From Allochromatium vinosum DSM 180 (GTDB lineage Bacteria > Pseudomonadota > Gammaproteobacteria > Chromatiales > Chromatiaceae), in NCBI RefSeq assembly GCF_000025485.1, contig NC_013851.1, forward strand, positions 2,089,501-2,153,500: a stretch of 64,000 nucleotides of DNA, written 5' to 3'. Position 1 is the first letter of the stretch, and every line of letters begins with the position of its first letter. This document shows positions 16,241-27,120 of the stretch, one piece after another. Both the position numbers and the translations under genes were made by a program. The notes beneath the pieces are model-generated. The model was not told the origin of the DNA. It ran no database searches and was given only the letters and a program-made list of their open reading frames with translations.

Positions 16241-17451
16241 ACACCTCGGACACGAAGTCGGCTCCCCACGCGATCGACCAGACCGATGGATTCGACCGGC
16301 TGGTGGTCAGCAGTCATCTCCATCGCTCGGTGCTCGACGCCCTGCCCGCACAGATCGCCGTACTCGACCAGGAGGCTCGAATCATCGCGGTCAACCGGGC
16401 CTGGCGCGCCTTCTCGGCGGAACAACATTGCGGCGAGCACGACCGCAAAGACCTGGTTCCCCGGACGCTCGCCGCCTGTCGCTGGTCGGGCGAGCACCCG
16501 GACGCGACCGCACTCTCGACGGCTCGCGGCATCGAGGATGTCATCCAGCGCCGCCGACTGTGCTTCAGCGTCGAGCATCCCTGTCACACGGCACAGCGCC
16601 AGTGCTGGCTGCTGATGCGCGCCTTTCCCCTACAGGGCGAACAGGAGGGCGCCGTCGTCACCTATCTGGACATCACCGAGCGCCATCAGGCCGAGGAGGA
16701 AGCGCGCCGCGCCCGCGATGCCCTGGCTCAGGTGGCACGGCTCAATGCCGTCGGCGTGCTGGCGTCCTCGCTCATCCACGAGCTGCTCCAGCCGCTGAGC
16801 TCGGCCAGCTTCTACTGTAGCGCCGCCGGTCAGCTCGCCGAGGGACCGGCCGCCAACCCCGAACGTCTGGTCGAGGTCATCCGGCGCATCGATGATCAGG
16901 TCCATCGCGCGGGCGACATCATGGAACGTCTGCGGGCCTTTCTGCGCGGGCGCAAGATGCATCGGGTGCGGGTGCCGGTCGGTCAGATACTCAAGCGCGC
17001 CCTGGATCTGGTGCGCTGGTTCGCCACCGATCGGCAGGTGAAGCTGGATTTGTTCGCCCCTGATCGGCTCCCCGAGATCGAGAGCGATCCGGTGCAGATC
17101 GAGCAGGTGCTGGTCAATCTGATCTGTAACGCGGTGCAGGCGATCGACACGGCCGGATGCGCCCGGCGCGAGGTACACATCGAGGTCGTGGCCTGTCAGG
17201 GTGAGATCGAATTCGTCGTGCGCGACACCGGGCCGGGCCTGCCGCCCGGACGTCATGCCGCCATCTTCGACATCTTCGAATCGAGCAATGATTCAGGGCT
17301 GGGGTTGGGATTGGCCATCAGCCGCGCAATCGCCGAGGATCACGGCGGGCGGCTCTGGGCCGAGTCGGAACCGAGCGAGGGCGCGGTCTTCCATCTCACC
17401 CTGCCCACCGCCTGGGACGATGAGTCCGGCGACCCCACCCCGCCGGCCTAG
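16237..17451 (+). CDS. PAS-domain sensor histidine kinase (soluble)
   Basis: 404 residues. A PAS domain covers roughly residues 28-150 (ALPAQIAVLDQEARIIAVNR ... VVTYLDITERHQ). The dimerisation helix carries His181 in SSLIHELLQPL. The ATPase has N-box VNLICNAVQA and G-boxes RDTGPGLP and GLGLGLAIS. There is no membrane segment or receiver domain, so it should sense a cytoplasmic signal through PAS and phosphorylate an unlinked regulator. It resembles FixL/DctB-type kinases in the HELxQP motif. It is translationally coupled to the exported hydrolase gene. Confidence 0.88.
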   Translation: MNTSDTKSAPHAIDQTDGFDRLVVSSHLHRSVLDALPAQIAVLDQEARIIAVNRAWRAFSAEQHCGEHDRKDLVPRTLAACRWSGEHPDATALSTARGIEDVIQRRRLCFSVEHPCHTAQRQCWLLMRAFPLQGEQEGAVVTYLDITERHQAEEEARRARDALAQVARLNAVGVLASSLIHELLQPLSSASFYCSAAGQLAEGPAANPERLVEVIRRIDDQVHRAGDIMERLRAFLRGRKMHRVRVPVGQILKRALDLVRWFATDRQVKLDLFAPDRLPEIESDPVQIEQVLVNLICNAVQAIDTAGCARREVHIEVVACQGEIEFVVRDTGPGLPPGRHAAIFDIFESSNDSGLGLGLAISRAIAEDHGGRLWAESEPSEGAVFHLTLPTAWDDESGDPTPPA

Positions 17452-17470
17452 CGCGTCCCGGCAAGCACGC

Positions 17471-19135
17471 TCAGTCGGCCCGTAGCGGTTCCTCGACTCC
17501 GGTCGGTGTGTTCTGATCGACCCAGGGATGGACGTTGAAGCCGGCCGTCTCGATCATGGCATCGCGACCCTCGATGAAGCTCTGTTCCCGGACGATCACC
17601 CGATAGGCCTTGTTGAGCTGCATGGCGCGCTCGGGCGAGGCATAGAGCAGGACGCTGATGTCTTCACGCAACCGTTCGAGCATCTCGGGTTTGAGTTCGC
17701 CATCGGCGGTGAAGAAGCGTTCGCGCACCTCGCGGTTCTGGCGGAACTCGTCTCCCGCCCCATTGGCCGCGAGATAGAAAGCGTACTCCGGCTCTCCATC
17801 GCGCCGCAGAGGCTCAGGCAGACCCTCGAGTCCTTTCTGGCTCCAGTGGTGCCAGCCGCGCTGGAAGCTGTCGGCCCCGAGGCGGCGCGGAAAGGCGAAG
17901 CTCGAATCCGTGGTCGCGCCCAGGCCGCCGTGACAGCCGACACAGAAGGCCAGTTCCTCATAGCTCTGCGGCCGCAACTGCCCCTCGGCATCCTCGATCA
18001 GCGCCGAATAGACCCAGCCCTGATCGTTGCTGACGCCGGATTCGAGATTGCCCCGGAAGACGCGCACCCGATCCGGGAAGTCGTGCTTCTCCTTGGTCTC
18101 GGCGGCCTGACGGCTGTCGAGTTCGGCATAGGTCATCCAGTAGCGCTTCCGAGCGTGGCGCACTTCCTTCAGGCGCGCGGCGAGCCGGTTGTCGCCCGAC
18201 TCGTCGACGTCGATATAGCGCACCGTATGCAGGAACTCGGTGCCTTCCGGATAGAGTCCGGCGGCCAGATGCACGCGCCCGGCACGCTGTTCTTCGAGCG
18301 CCTGGCCGACGTACCACATCAGACGGCCTTCGCGCGGCGCCCAGTCGTAGCGGACCCATTCGGCGGTCCCAATGGCGCCGTCGCGATCGAGATCGACCCC
18401 GCCGAGTGCGGCCTCGTCGACCGGCTCGATGGCGATGTCGCGCCGACGGATCACGGCCTCGACGATGGCCAGATTGGTCTTGTAGACGGCACGATCGAAC
18501 TCACCGGCCACATTGTGCCGGAAGGGTTCGTCCAGTCGGATGAGCACATCGTCGGTCGAGCCGTTGGTCGGCCAGAAGGTGCCCACGAAGGGGTAATAGC
18601 CGAAGGCGCGCCAGCCGGTCGGCTGTCCCTCGGGATCGAGATCGAAGCCCTCGTCGTCGAAGCGGAAATAGGCATCGGGGACATAGCCGTCCCAGCGACC
18701 GTTGTCGTCGTAGTCCCAGTCATCGGACGGCTCGGCCAAGCGCTGGGCGGGGATGATGCGGCCCTCGGTATCCAGATAGTTGCTCTGGCGGATGTAGTCG
18801 CGCATCGTCGCATCGCTGATCGCCGCTATGGCGGCGCGCCGATCCTTGTAGAGATTCTTCCAGGGATTCTCCTCGGCCGGTGCGGGGAAACTGAAGGTCA
18901 GTTGCAGATCCTGGTCGTTGAGGTAGTTGGGCGCCTGCGACTGGGTGTGACAGGCATAGCAGGGATTGTGGACGCGCCCCTGCTCGTCGGTCGTCTTGGT
19001 GTAGCACGGCGAGACGATGTGGGGCGTCTCGTTCTTGAGGGTCCGCTCATCGAGTCCGGCGCTCGGTGCGCAACCGGCCCAAGACACACCGAGCACAATC
19101 GAGAGCATGGCGGGAAAGCGGGATGGAAATGACAT
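17471..19135 (-). CDS. Di-heme c-type lipoprotein with an EF-hand loop, function unknown
   Basis: 554 residues from the ATG at 19135. MSFPSRFPAMLSIVLGVSWAGC is a lipoprotein-type signal with Cys22 as the acylation site. There are two c-type heme sites, CYACH (about residues 59-63) and CVGCH (about 398-402), far apart in the chain. A canonical EF-hand loop, DLDRDGAIGTAE, lies at about 248-259, and another Asp-rich stretch DWDYDDNGRWDG at about 140. I do not recognise a named family. It is a candidate periplasmic or outer-membrane electron-transfer protein. It follows the EF-hand PhoX-like gene on the same strand, separated by a terminator. Confidence 0.75.
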   Translation of the reverse strand: MSFPSRFPAMLSIVLGVSWAGCAPSAGLDERTLKNETPHIVSPCYTKTTDEQGRVHNPCYACHTQSQAPNYLNDQDLQLTFSFPAPAEENPWKNLYKDRRAAIAAISDATMRDYIRQSNYLDTEGRIIPAQRLAEPSDDWDYDDNGRWDGYVPDAYFRFDDEGFDLDPEGQPTGWRAFGYYPFVGTFWPTNGSTDDVLIRLDEPFRHNVAGEFDRAVYKTNLAIVEAVIRRRDIAIEPVDEAALGGVDLDRDGAIGTAEWVRYDWAPREGRLMWYVGQALEEQRAGRVHLAAGLYPEGTEFLHTVRYIDVDESGDNRLAARLKEVRHARKRYWMTYAELDSRQAAETKEKHDFPDRVRVFRGNLESGVSNDQGWVYSALIEDAEGQLRPQSYEELAFCVGCHGGLGATTDSSFAFPRRLGADSFQRGWHHWSQKGLEGLPEPLRRDGEPEYAFYLAANGAGDEFRQNREVRERFFTADGELKPEMLERLREDISVLLYASPERAMQLNKAYRVIVREQSFIEGRDAMIETAGFNVHPWVDQNTPTGVEEPLRAD

Positions 19136-19197
19136 GGCAGCATCACCGATTGACGCGAACGGCCTCATGCTTCGAGTCGAGCGGCAAAAACTCCCGC

Positions 19198-19236
19198 CGT
19201 CGCCTCGGATCGGCACGCGACCGATCCGAGGCGACG
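19198..19236 (-). terminator. Intrinsic terminator of the PhoX-like gene
   Basis: A perfect 15-base stem (19198-19212 with 19222-19236) encloses a 9-base loop. On the minus strand the hairpin is followed, after GGCGGGAG, by TTTTT. It sits between the stop of the PhoX-like gene (19270) and the start of the di-heme lipoprotein gene (19135), so those two genes are probably transcribed at different levels. Confidence 0.7.
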
Positions 19237-19269
19237 TGGAAGTCCCCCGACTTCAAAGACGAGCGAAGA

Positions 19270-21102
19270 TCACTGGTTCATGGCCGGAAAGACGAAGTAG
19301 CCGGTATAAGCCGAGAGCTGACCGGGTTCTTCGAGCTTGTCGGCATCCGACTCGCCATAGGGGTGCTGGACGACCGACATCAGATAGGCAAAACCGTTGA
19401 TGTCGGGATAGAAATACGGTGAGGTGGTCTCGGAGCCGTAGGGCGTGGTCTGGATGCGGGTGAGCCGGCCCGAGGTCAGGTCGTAGGACCAGATCATGTC
19501 GTTCTGATGGCCCGACCCGGTGTCCTCGCCGATGATGAGTGTGTCATAGCGTGGCATATAGGTGACATTGTCCGGGTTGGCGAGGCCGTTGACATCACAC
19601 TTGTTGACTCCGTCATACTCGGGCGATTCGGCATCGGCACCATAGTCCATGGTCAGCGGCGTGCCAGCGACGAGCGGGAACATGTCGACGGCCGTGTAGT
19701 TGCCGTCCAGATGCAGCGCATAGACGGCGCCGCAGACATTGGCCTGAGCCAGTTTCATGTGATTCGGACCGCCGACGTCGTATGTGTCATAGCTACCCTG
19801 GGCGCGGCCGGCGCGACTGTAATCGAGCATGCCGCGATCGACCTCGGACATGGCGACATAGAGCTGATGACGGTCGGGGTCGTAGGTGATGCCCTCCATC
19901 TTGCGAAACTCCGTGGTTCCGCCCTGCATCGCCGCCCAGCGCCGGGTCTCCAGACGCGAGGCGATGTTCTCGTCCATCCAGTTGACGGCGCCATCCTGAT
20001 TGACGTCGCGCAGTCTGAGGCACTGATGATCGCCGTCCTCGTGTCCGGCATTGATCGAGGTGAAGCCCTCGGGACAAGTCGGTTTTTCGCCTTCGGCCGG
20101 CGCTTTGGGCGCGGCCTCGTCGAAGAGGTCGGCGAAGCGATAGCGCCCGATCCAGTCACGCACCTGGGCGTCATCGGCCTGACCGAGATAGACCCAGTCG
20201 AGCGTTGCCCGCCCCGCGCCGTGCGCGTCCTTCTGGTTCCAGCGCGCGACCCAGAGCGCGCCCGCACTCAGATCGCCCGGCTGATCGGCGACGAAGCGGT
20301 ACAGACCGACATTGGTGCCGTCGTCGGACATGTAGACCGTCCGGCGATCGGGCATCACATAGCCGAGTTCGAGCGCGAGGCGGCCCATGGCATAGTGCTT
20401 CTCGACCCGGGCCGAGTCGAAGCCGTCGACCTCGATCTCGACCGGATAGCCATAGTCATAGGGATTCATGACCGAACCGGCCTCGGCGGGCATAGCACCG
20501 AAATAGGTCGCCATGGCCGCGTTGTACTCGGTGATGGTGCCATCACGCCATTGCCGGGCGTCCGGCTCGTACTCCTCCGACCCCAGATGCGTACCCCAGG
20601 GCGTGACGCTGCCGGCGCAGTGCACCCAGCCACCCCGAAGCGGCGAGAAATCGAGCGGACGGGTGCGCTGGGCGGTCAGGACGCCCGTGTTCGGATCCTG
20701 GGCGAGTTCGGTCAGATACATGGCACCCGGACGCGACTCGAAGTGCGAAACCATGTAGAGCTTGCCGTCGGCACCGTGCAGCAGCGACGAAAAGTCGTTG
20801 TCGTTAGAGATATAGGGCGATCCATCCTCGGCGAGCAGCGGCTGCCCCTTGATGTCATGGAGTTGCCCGAAACGGTAGCCGTCCGCATCCTGGGCGCCGG
20901 TTTGCCCTGAGCGCAGGATGGTGTGATAGCCGAGATCGATGCTGACGCCATCGACGACGGCCTGGGGCGAGGTCAGGATCGCGCGTTTTTCGGCATCGGT
21001 GCGCGGAACGGGCGCTTCGCTGAATAGGATGGTGCCGGCCAGGGCCGGCACGCAGGCGTTGAGTGCAAGAATCGCCGCCGCTGATTTGATTGGAGCCTTC
21101 AT
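19270..21102 (-). CDS. PhoX/DUF839-family exported protein with EF-hand loop
   Basis: 610 residues from the ATG at 21102, with AAGGA seven bases upstream. MKAPIKSAAAILALNACVPA is a Sec-type signal peptide, whereas typical PhoX enzymes have a Tat signal. The body matches DUF839: AGSVTPWGTHLGSEEYEPDA, the MSDDGTNVGLYRFVAD segment and GVNKCDVNGLANPDNVTYMP. An EF-hand-like loop, DVNQDGAVNWMD, is inserted at about residues 366-377 next to CPEGFTSINAGHEDGDHQC. PhoX proteins are calcium/iron phosphatases, so phosphatase activity is possible but not certain. Upstream DNA to tsaD is 121 bases. Confidence 0.82.
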   Translation of the reverse strand: MKAPIKSAAAILALNACVPALAGTILFSEAPVPRTDAEKRAILTSPQAVVDGVSIDLGYHTILRSGQTGAQDADGYRFGQLHDIKGQPLLAEDGSPYISNDNDFSSLLHGADGKLYMVSHFESRPGAMYLTELAQDPNTGVLTAQRTRPLDFSPLRGGWVHCAGSVTPWGTHLGSEEYEPDARQWRDGTITEYNAAMATYFGAMPAEAGSVMNPYDYGYPVEIEVDGFDSARVEKHYAMGRLALELGYVMPDRRTVYMSDDGTNVGLYRFVADQPGDLSAGALWVARWNQKDAHGAGRATLDWVYLGQADDAQVRDWIGRYRFADLFDEAAPKAPAEGEKPTCPEGFTSINAGHEDGDHQCLRLRDVNQDGAVNWMDENIASRLETRRWAAMQGGTTEFRKMEGITYDPDRHQLYVAMSEVDRGMLDYSRAGRAQGSYDTYDVGGPNHMKLAQANVCGAVYALHLDGNYTAVDMFPLVAGTPLTMDYGADAESPEYDGVNKCDVNGLANPDNVTYMPRYDTLIIGEDTGSGHQNDMIWSYDLTSGRLTRIQTTPYGSETTSPYFYPDINGFAYLMSVVQHPYGESDADKLEEPGQLSAYTGYFVFPAMNQ

Positions 21103-21223
21103 CTGTCCTTCCCGGATTCGAGGTTGCTGAGAACTGGACTCAAATGGCGGCAGCATAGAAGCGGATGGTGACGATCGGATGGCGGTTCCGTGTCGAAGCG
21201 CTGACGATACGCCGACTTCGACG

Positions 21224-22255
21224 TCAGATCGGAGCCAATTCCTCCATCGGCCAGCGCGCGCGCGGTTTGAAGGCGAGCGGTTCGGTTTGACCGGCCAGTA
21301 GCCGCTGACAGCCGGCGAAGGCGATCATGGCGCCGTTGTCGGTACAGAGTGCCGGACGCGGGTAATAGCTCTGACCGCCCTCGGCGGCGATCGCCTGATT
21401 CATCCGTTCGCGCAGACGGCGGTTGGCACTCACCCCGCCGGCGAGGATGAGCCGTTTGCGTCCGGTCTCGCGCAGAGCGCGCCGGCACTTGATGACGAGC
21501 GTATCGACTACCGCCTCCTCGAAGGCGCGCGCGATATCAGCGCGGGTCTGCTCAGGGTCGGCGGCCTGGGGCAGTTCACGGTGCAAGGTGTTGAGGGTGA
21601 AGGTCTTGAGTCCGCTGAAGCTGAATTCCAGCCCCGGACGGTCGGTCATAGGCCGGGGGAAGCGGAAGCGTTCCGGGTCGCCGTGCTCGGCCAGCCGTGC
21701 CAGCTCGGGACCGCCCGGATAGGGTAGCCCCAGGATCTTGGCCGTCTTGTCGAACGCCTCGCCCGCCGCGTCGTCGAGCGACTCGCCCAGGATGCGATAG
21801 CGCCCGATGCCGAGTACGTCGACCAGCTGGGTGTGTCCGCCCGAGACCAGCAGCGCCACGAAGGGGAACTCGGGCGCCGGTTCTTCCAGGAGCGGCGCCA
21901 GCAGATGCCCTTCCATGTGATGCACCCCGATCGCCGGCACCTTCCAGGCCCAGGCCAGGGCACGCCCGAGCGCCGAGCCGACCAGCAGTGCCCCGATCAA
22001 CCCCGGCCCGGCGGTATAGGCCACGCCGTCGATGTGCGCGCGATTCAGCCCGGACTCGTCGAGCACCTGATGGATCAGCGGCAGGGTCTTGCGGATATGA
22101 TCGCGCGAGGCCAGCTCGGGCACCACGCCGCCGTATTCGGCATGGATCTCGACCTGACTGTAGACGGCCTGCGCCAGCAGCCCGCGCCCGTCTTCGTACA
22201 CCGCGATCCCCGTCTCGTCGCACGAGGTTTCGATTCCCAGTACTCGCATCGTCAT
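21224..22255 (-). CDS. tsaD: tRNA threonylcarbamoyladenosine synthase subunit TsaD
   Basis: 343 residues; the ATG at 22255 or the one two codons later ([14 protein letters not shown]) is the start. Metal-binding histidines are in [12 protein letters not shown], the nucleotide-binding motif is [11 protein letters not shown], and the C-terminal [15 protein letters not shown] and [12 protein letters not shown] complete the Kae1/Qri7 fold. It transfers threonylcarbamoyl from TC-AMP to A37 of ANN-decoding tRNAs together with TsaB and TsaE. It is divergent from rpsU, the usual arrangement in this class. Confidence 0.96.
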   Translation of the reverse strand: MTMRVLGIETSCDETGIAVYEDGRGLLAQAVYSQVEIHAEYGGVVPELASRDHIRKTLPLIHQVLDESGLNRAHIDGVAYTAGPGLIGALLVGSALGRALAWAWKVPAIGVHHMEGHLLAPLLEEPAPEFPFVALLVSGGHTQLVDVLGIGRYRILGESLDDAAGEAFDKTAKILGLPYPGGPELARLAEHGDPERFRFPRPMTDRPGLEFSFSGLKTFTLNTLHRELPQAADPEQTRADIARAFEEAVVDTLVIKCRRALRETGRKRLILAGGVSANRRLRERMNQAIAAEGGQSYYPRPALCTDNGAMIAFAGCQRLLAGQTEPLAFKPRARWPMEELAPI

Positions 22256-22314
22256 TTACGCCCCGAAAAAGCAGCTTGCCGCCCAACATTCGAAAGATGC
22301 GCGCATCATAGCCT

Positions 22315-22344
22315 TTGCGCCGCCGATCGACCATGCGCTATACT
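22315..22344 (+). promoter_or_regulatory. Sigma-70-type promoter of rpsU
   Basis: TTGCGC (22315-22320) and TATACT (22339-22344) are separated by 18 bases, about 60 bases before the rpsU ATG. This fits a housekeeping promoter for the rpsU-yqeY-dnaG-rpoD locus and lies in the divergent gap with tsaD. Confidence 0.5.
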
Positions 22345-22404
22345 TCGCAATCTTTTTTACCTCGACCCCATCCATCAACCGGAGACAGCCAGGGATTCCG
22401 TCCT

Positions 22405-22620
22405 ATGCCCAGCGTTCGCGTCAAAGAAAACGAGCCATTCGAAGTCGCCATGCGGCGTTTCAAGCGTTCCTGCGAGAAAGCGGGAGTGCTCGCCGAGGTC
22501 CGCCGTCGTGAGTTCTACGAGAAGCCGACCTCCGAGCGCAAGCGCAAGAAGGCGGCCGCCGTCAAGCGTCATCAGAAGAAGCTCCAGCGCGAAGCCCGTC
22601 GCTGGGAACGCCCGTACTGA
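22405..22620 (+). CDS. rpsU: 30S ribosomal protein S21
   Basis: 71 residues starting [20 protein letters not shown], the standard bS21 sequence and length, with a strongly basic C-terminal half ([20 protein letters not shown]). It takes part in initiation on the small subunit. It is the first gene of the classic macromolecular-synthesis locus. The long upstream in-frame extension is not coding. Confidence 0.97.
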   Translation: MPSVRVKENEPFEVAMRRFKRSCEKAGVLAEVRRREFYEKPTSERKRKKAAAVKRHQKKLQREARRWERPY

Positions 22621-22635
22621 GTCACGCGCGCCCAG

Positions 22636-22678
22636 GGAGTGGCCGATACGCCCCGCCTGATCGGCCAAGCCGCTCCCC
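22636..22678 (+). terminator. Interrupted hairpin between rpsU and yqeY, possible attenuator
   Basis: GGGAG + TGGCCGAT (from 22636) can pair with ATCGGCCA + CTCCC (to 22678), with a 12-base loop and an unpaired AGCCG on the right side. There is no U-run, so it is not a clean intrinsic terminator. In Escherichia coli a partial terminator lies between rpsU and dnaG and lowers primase expression; this hairpin occupies the equivalent position. Confidence 0.4.
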
Positions 22679-22716
22679 TGAATTCTTCAAGATCGAACTC
22701 CGTAAAGTATTGACCC

Positions 22717-23166
22717 ATGGGTATGCTCAAGTCGCGCCTCCAGGATGACATGAAGACCGCCATGAAGGCGGGAGACAAGCCCAGACTCGGCGTGATCCGG
22801 CTGATGCTGGCCGCCATCAAGCAGCGCGAGGTCGACGAGCGCATCGAACTCGACGACGCCCAGACGCTGGCCGTGCTCGACAAGATGGTCAAGCAGCGGC
22901 GTGACTCGATCAGCCAGTACGAGAGCGCCGGGCGCGAGGATCTGGCCGAGGTCGAGCGCTTCGAGGTCGGCATCATCCAGGACTACCTGCCCGCCGCATT
23001 GAGCGAGACCGAGATCGCCGCCCTGGTCGAAGAGGCTGTCGCGGCGTCCGGTGCCGCCGCCATGAGCGACATGGGGAAGGTGATGAACGTGCTGCGCCCC
23101 CATATCCAGGGCCGCGCCGACATGGGTGCCGTCAGCGCCCTGGTCAAACAGCGCCTCGGAGGCTAG
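22717..23166 (+). CDS. yqeY: YqeY/GatB-tail-domain protein
   Basis: 149 residues, MGMLKSRLQDDMKTAMKAGD onward, with the family segments RLGVIRLMLAAIKQREVDER-like near the N terminus, KQRRDSISQYESAGREDLA in the centre, and the GAAAMSDMGKVMNVL plus GRADMGAVSALVKQRL end. The fold resembles the tRNA-binding tail of GatB. A role in tRNA-dependent amidation is often suggested but unproved. It lies between rpsU and dnaG, as in many gammaproteobacteria. Confidence 0.93.
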   Translation: MGMLKSRLQDDMKTAMKAGDKPRLGVIRLMLAAIKQREVDERIELDDAQTLAVLDKMVKQRRDSISQYESAGREDLAEVERFEVGIIQDYLPAALSETEIAALVEEAVAASGAAAMSDMGKVMNVLRPHIQGRADMGAVSALVKQRLGG

Positions 23167-23187
23167 ACCGCGCCGCGCCTCCCCCGC

Positions 23188-24936
23188 ATGGCCGGACGCC
23201 TCCCGCCCGAATTCATCGATCAACTGCTTGCGCGAACCGATATCGTCGAACTCATCGGTTCGCGCCTTCAGTTGCGCAAGGCCGGCCGCGAATTCCAGGC
23301 CCGCTGCCCTTTCCACGACGAAAAGACCCCCTCCTTCAGCGTCAGTCCCGACAAGCAGTTCTATCACTGCTTCGGTTGCGGCGCGCATGGTAATGCCATC
23401 GGTTTTCTGATGGAGTACGACCATCTCCCCTTCCGCGAAGCGGTGGAGGAGCTGGCCGAACGCGCCGGACTGGAGATTCCGAACGACGGCACGCCGATGC
23501 AGGCGGCGCCGGATCATGGGCCGCTCTATCGGCTGATGGAGGACGCCGCTCTCTACTATCGTCGCCAACTGCGCGAACATCCCGAAGCTCAGCGCGCCGT
23601 CGCGTATCTGAAGGAACGCGGACTGACCGGCGAGATCGCCGCGCACTTCGGTCTCGGCTATGCACCGGCGCGCGGCAATCCCGTGCTCGCCCAGTTCGGT
23701 CGCGACACTGCCACACGCACCCGACTCCAGACGGTCGGCCTGGTCTCCGAGCAGGACGGTTGGCCGTATGACAAGTTTCGCGATCGCGTGCTGTTTCCGA
23801 TCCGCGACCGGCGCGGGCGCGTCATCGGCTTTGGCGGGCGGGTGCTCGGCGACGGCAAACCCAAGTATCTCAACTCGCCCGAGACGCCGATCTTTCACAA
23901 GGGCCGCGAACTCTATGGACTCCACGAGGCGCAGCAGGCCAATCGCACGTTCGACGCCCTGATCGTGGTCGAGGGCTATCTGGATGTCATCGCCCTGGCC
24001 CAGTCCGGGATCACCAATGCCGTGGCCACGCTCGGCACAGCGACCACGCCCGAACATCTCAATCAGTTGCTCAAGCTCGCGCCGGACATCGTCTTCTGCT
24101 TCGACGGCGACCGGGCCGGACGCGCGGCGGCCTGGAAGGCACTGGAGACCGCCCTGCCCCTGGCGACCGGGCATCAGGCGATCCGCTTCCTGTTCCTGTC
24201 CGAGGGCGATGATCCGGACACCCTGGTGCGCCGCGAGGGGGCTGAGGGCTTTCGATCGGGCCTGAAGCAGGCCCAGCCGTTGTCGGATTTTCTCTTCGAG
24301 CACCTGAGCGCATCCATGGACACCACCACCATGGATGGACGCGCACGCTTCGCCAGCCAGCTCCAACCCTACATCGACCGCCTGCCTGCGGGATTCTATC
24401 GCGACCTGTTGATCAGGCGACTCGCCGATTTCACGGGCGCGCCGGCCCAGGCGCTGCGGCCGGCGGTCGCACGGCGACGTCAGCCTGCTGCACGCCTCGC
24501 TCAACCAACGCGCCCGAGTCTTGTCGCTCAGGTCATTGCACTCCTGCTCGATCGCCCCGATCTGGCGCCCCAAGCCCTGGCTCTAAACGACGATTGGCGC
24601 CGCTCCACCCAGCGCGGCATCGACGTACTGATCCAGTTGCTCGACATACTGCGTCAGTCGCCCGACCTGTCCAAAGCGCGACTATTGGAACGCTGGCGCG
24701 AGCATCCCCACTTCGGCTATCTGCAACGCCTGAGCGTCGACCCCTTTCTGCGCGACATGACCCCGGAGGGCGCTGGAGCAGAACTGACGGGCGCCATCAG
24801 GCGCCTGAGCGACGAGGTCCGCGAACACGAGTGGCGCCAGCTGCTCAACAAGCGCAGCCCAAGCGAATGGACCCCGGAGGAACGCGCCCGGCTCGCCCGT
24901 CCGGACTGGGACGTACGAGAACCGGAACAGGACTAG
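23188..24936 (+). CDS. dnaG: DNA primase
   Basis: 582 residues, normal length. An N-terminal CHC2 zinc finger is visible (ARCPFHDEKTPSFSVSPDK then YHCFGCGAHGNA, with Cys-His-Cys-Cys ligands). The TOPRIM catalytic domain contains LIVVEGYLDVIAL and FCFDGDRAGRAA, with the acidic metal ligands. The C-terminal helical domain is the DnaB-binding region. It synthesises RNA primers at the replication fork. It is 21 bases after yqeY and 179 bases before rpoD. Confidence 0.97.
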   Translation: MAGRLPPEFIDQLLARTDIVELIGSRLQLRKAGREFQARCPFHDEKTPSFSVSPDKQFYHCFGCGAHGNAIGFLMEYDHLPFREAVEELAERAGLEIPNDGTPMQAAPDHGPLYRLMEDAALYYRRQLREHPEAQRAVAYLKERGLTGEIAAHFGLGYAPARGNPVLAQFGRDTATRTRLQTVGLVSEQDGWPYDKFRDRVLFPIRDRRGRVIGFGGRVLGDGKPKYLNSPETPIFHKGRELYGLHEAQQANRTFDALIVVEGYLDVIALAQSGITNAVATLGTATTPEHLNQLLKLAPDIVFCFDGDRAGRAAAWKALETALPLATGHQAIRFLFLSEGDDPDTLVRREGAEGFRSGLKQAQPLSDFLFEHLSASMDTTTMDGRARFASQLQPYIDRLPAGFYRDLLIRRLADFTGAPAQALRPAVARRRQPAARLAQPTRPSLVAQVIALLLDRPDLAPQALALNDDWRRSTQRGIDVLIQLLDILRQSPDLSKARLLERWREHPHFGYLQRLSVDPFLRDMTPEGAGAELTGAIRRLSDEVREHEWRQLLNKRSPSEWTPEERARLARPDWDVREPEQD

Positions 24937-25115
24937 CTTTTTCAGCGAGATCGTCTATCTATTCTGTGACCAGCCCCTGCCGAGAACCGCCTCGATCACG
25001 AGGTGCCGGGGCCGATCAGCGTGATCATCATCTCTCCGCAGAAGAGAGAGCATCGTGTTAAACTACGTGGTTCGCTTTTGAGCCGACTTTGGCCGCACCC
25101 AGATCAAGGTACCCC

Positions 25116-26987
<1,872 letters not shown>

Positions 26988-27033
26988 TCGGACTTGGCGC
27001 CAGGGACGGCGCAATCGTCCATCACTGCTCTTC

Positions 27034-27109
27034 GGGCCGTTAGCACAGCGGTTAGTGCAGGGGACTCATAATCCCTTGGTCGTAGGTTCGAATCCTACAC
27101 GGCCCACCA
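27034..27109 (+). tRNA. ileX: tRNA-Ile2 (CAU anticodon)
   Basis: A 76-base cloverleaf with acceptor stem GGGCCGT/ACGGCCC, encoded CCA, and anticodon loop CTCATAA, so the anticodon is CAU. The anticodon arm and variable region (GACTCATAATC, CTTGGTCG) resemble tRNA-Ile2 of Escherichia coli rather than elongator or initiator tRNA-Met. The C34 would therefore be lysidinylated by TilS to read AUA. It lies 46 bases after rpoD and is possibly cotranscribed. Confidence 0.85.
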
Positions 27110-27120
27110 CCTCTGAAAGC

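Noticed and set aside
22687-24573. A 628-codon open frame antisense to yqeY and dnaG
   Set aside because: A shadow frame; both sense genes are complete, and the antisense peptide has no motif or ribosome binding site.
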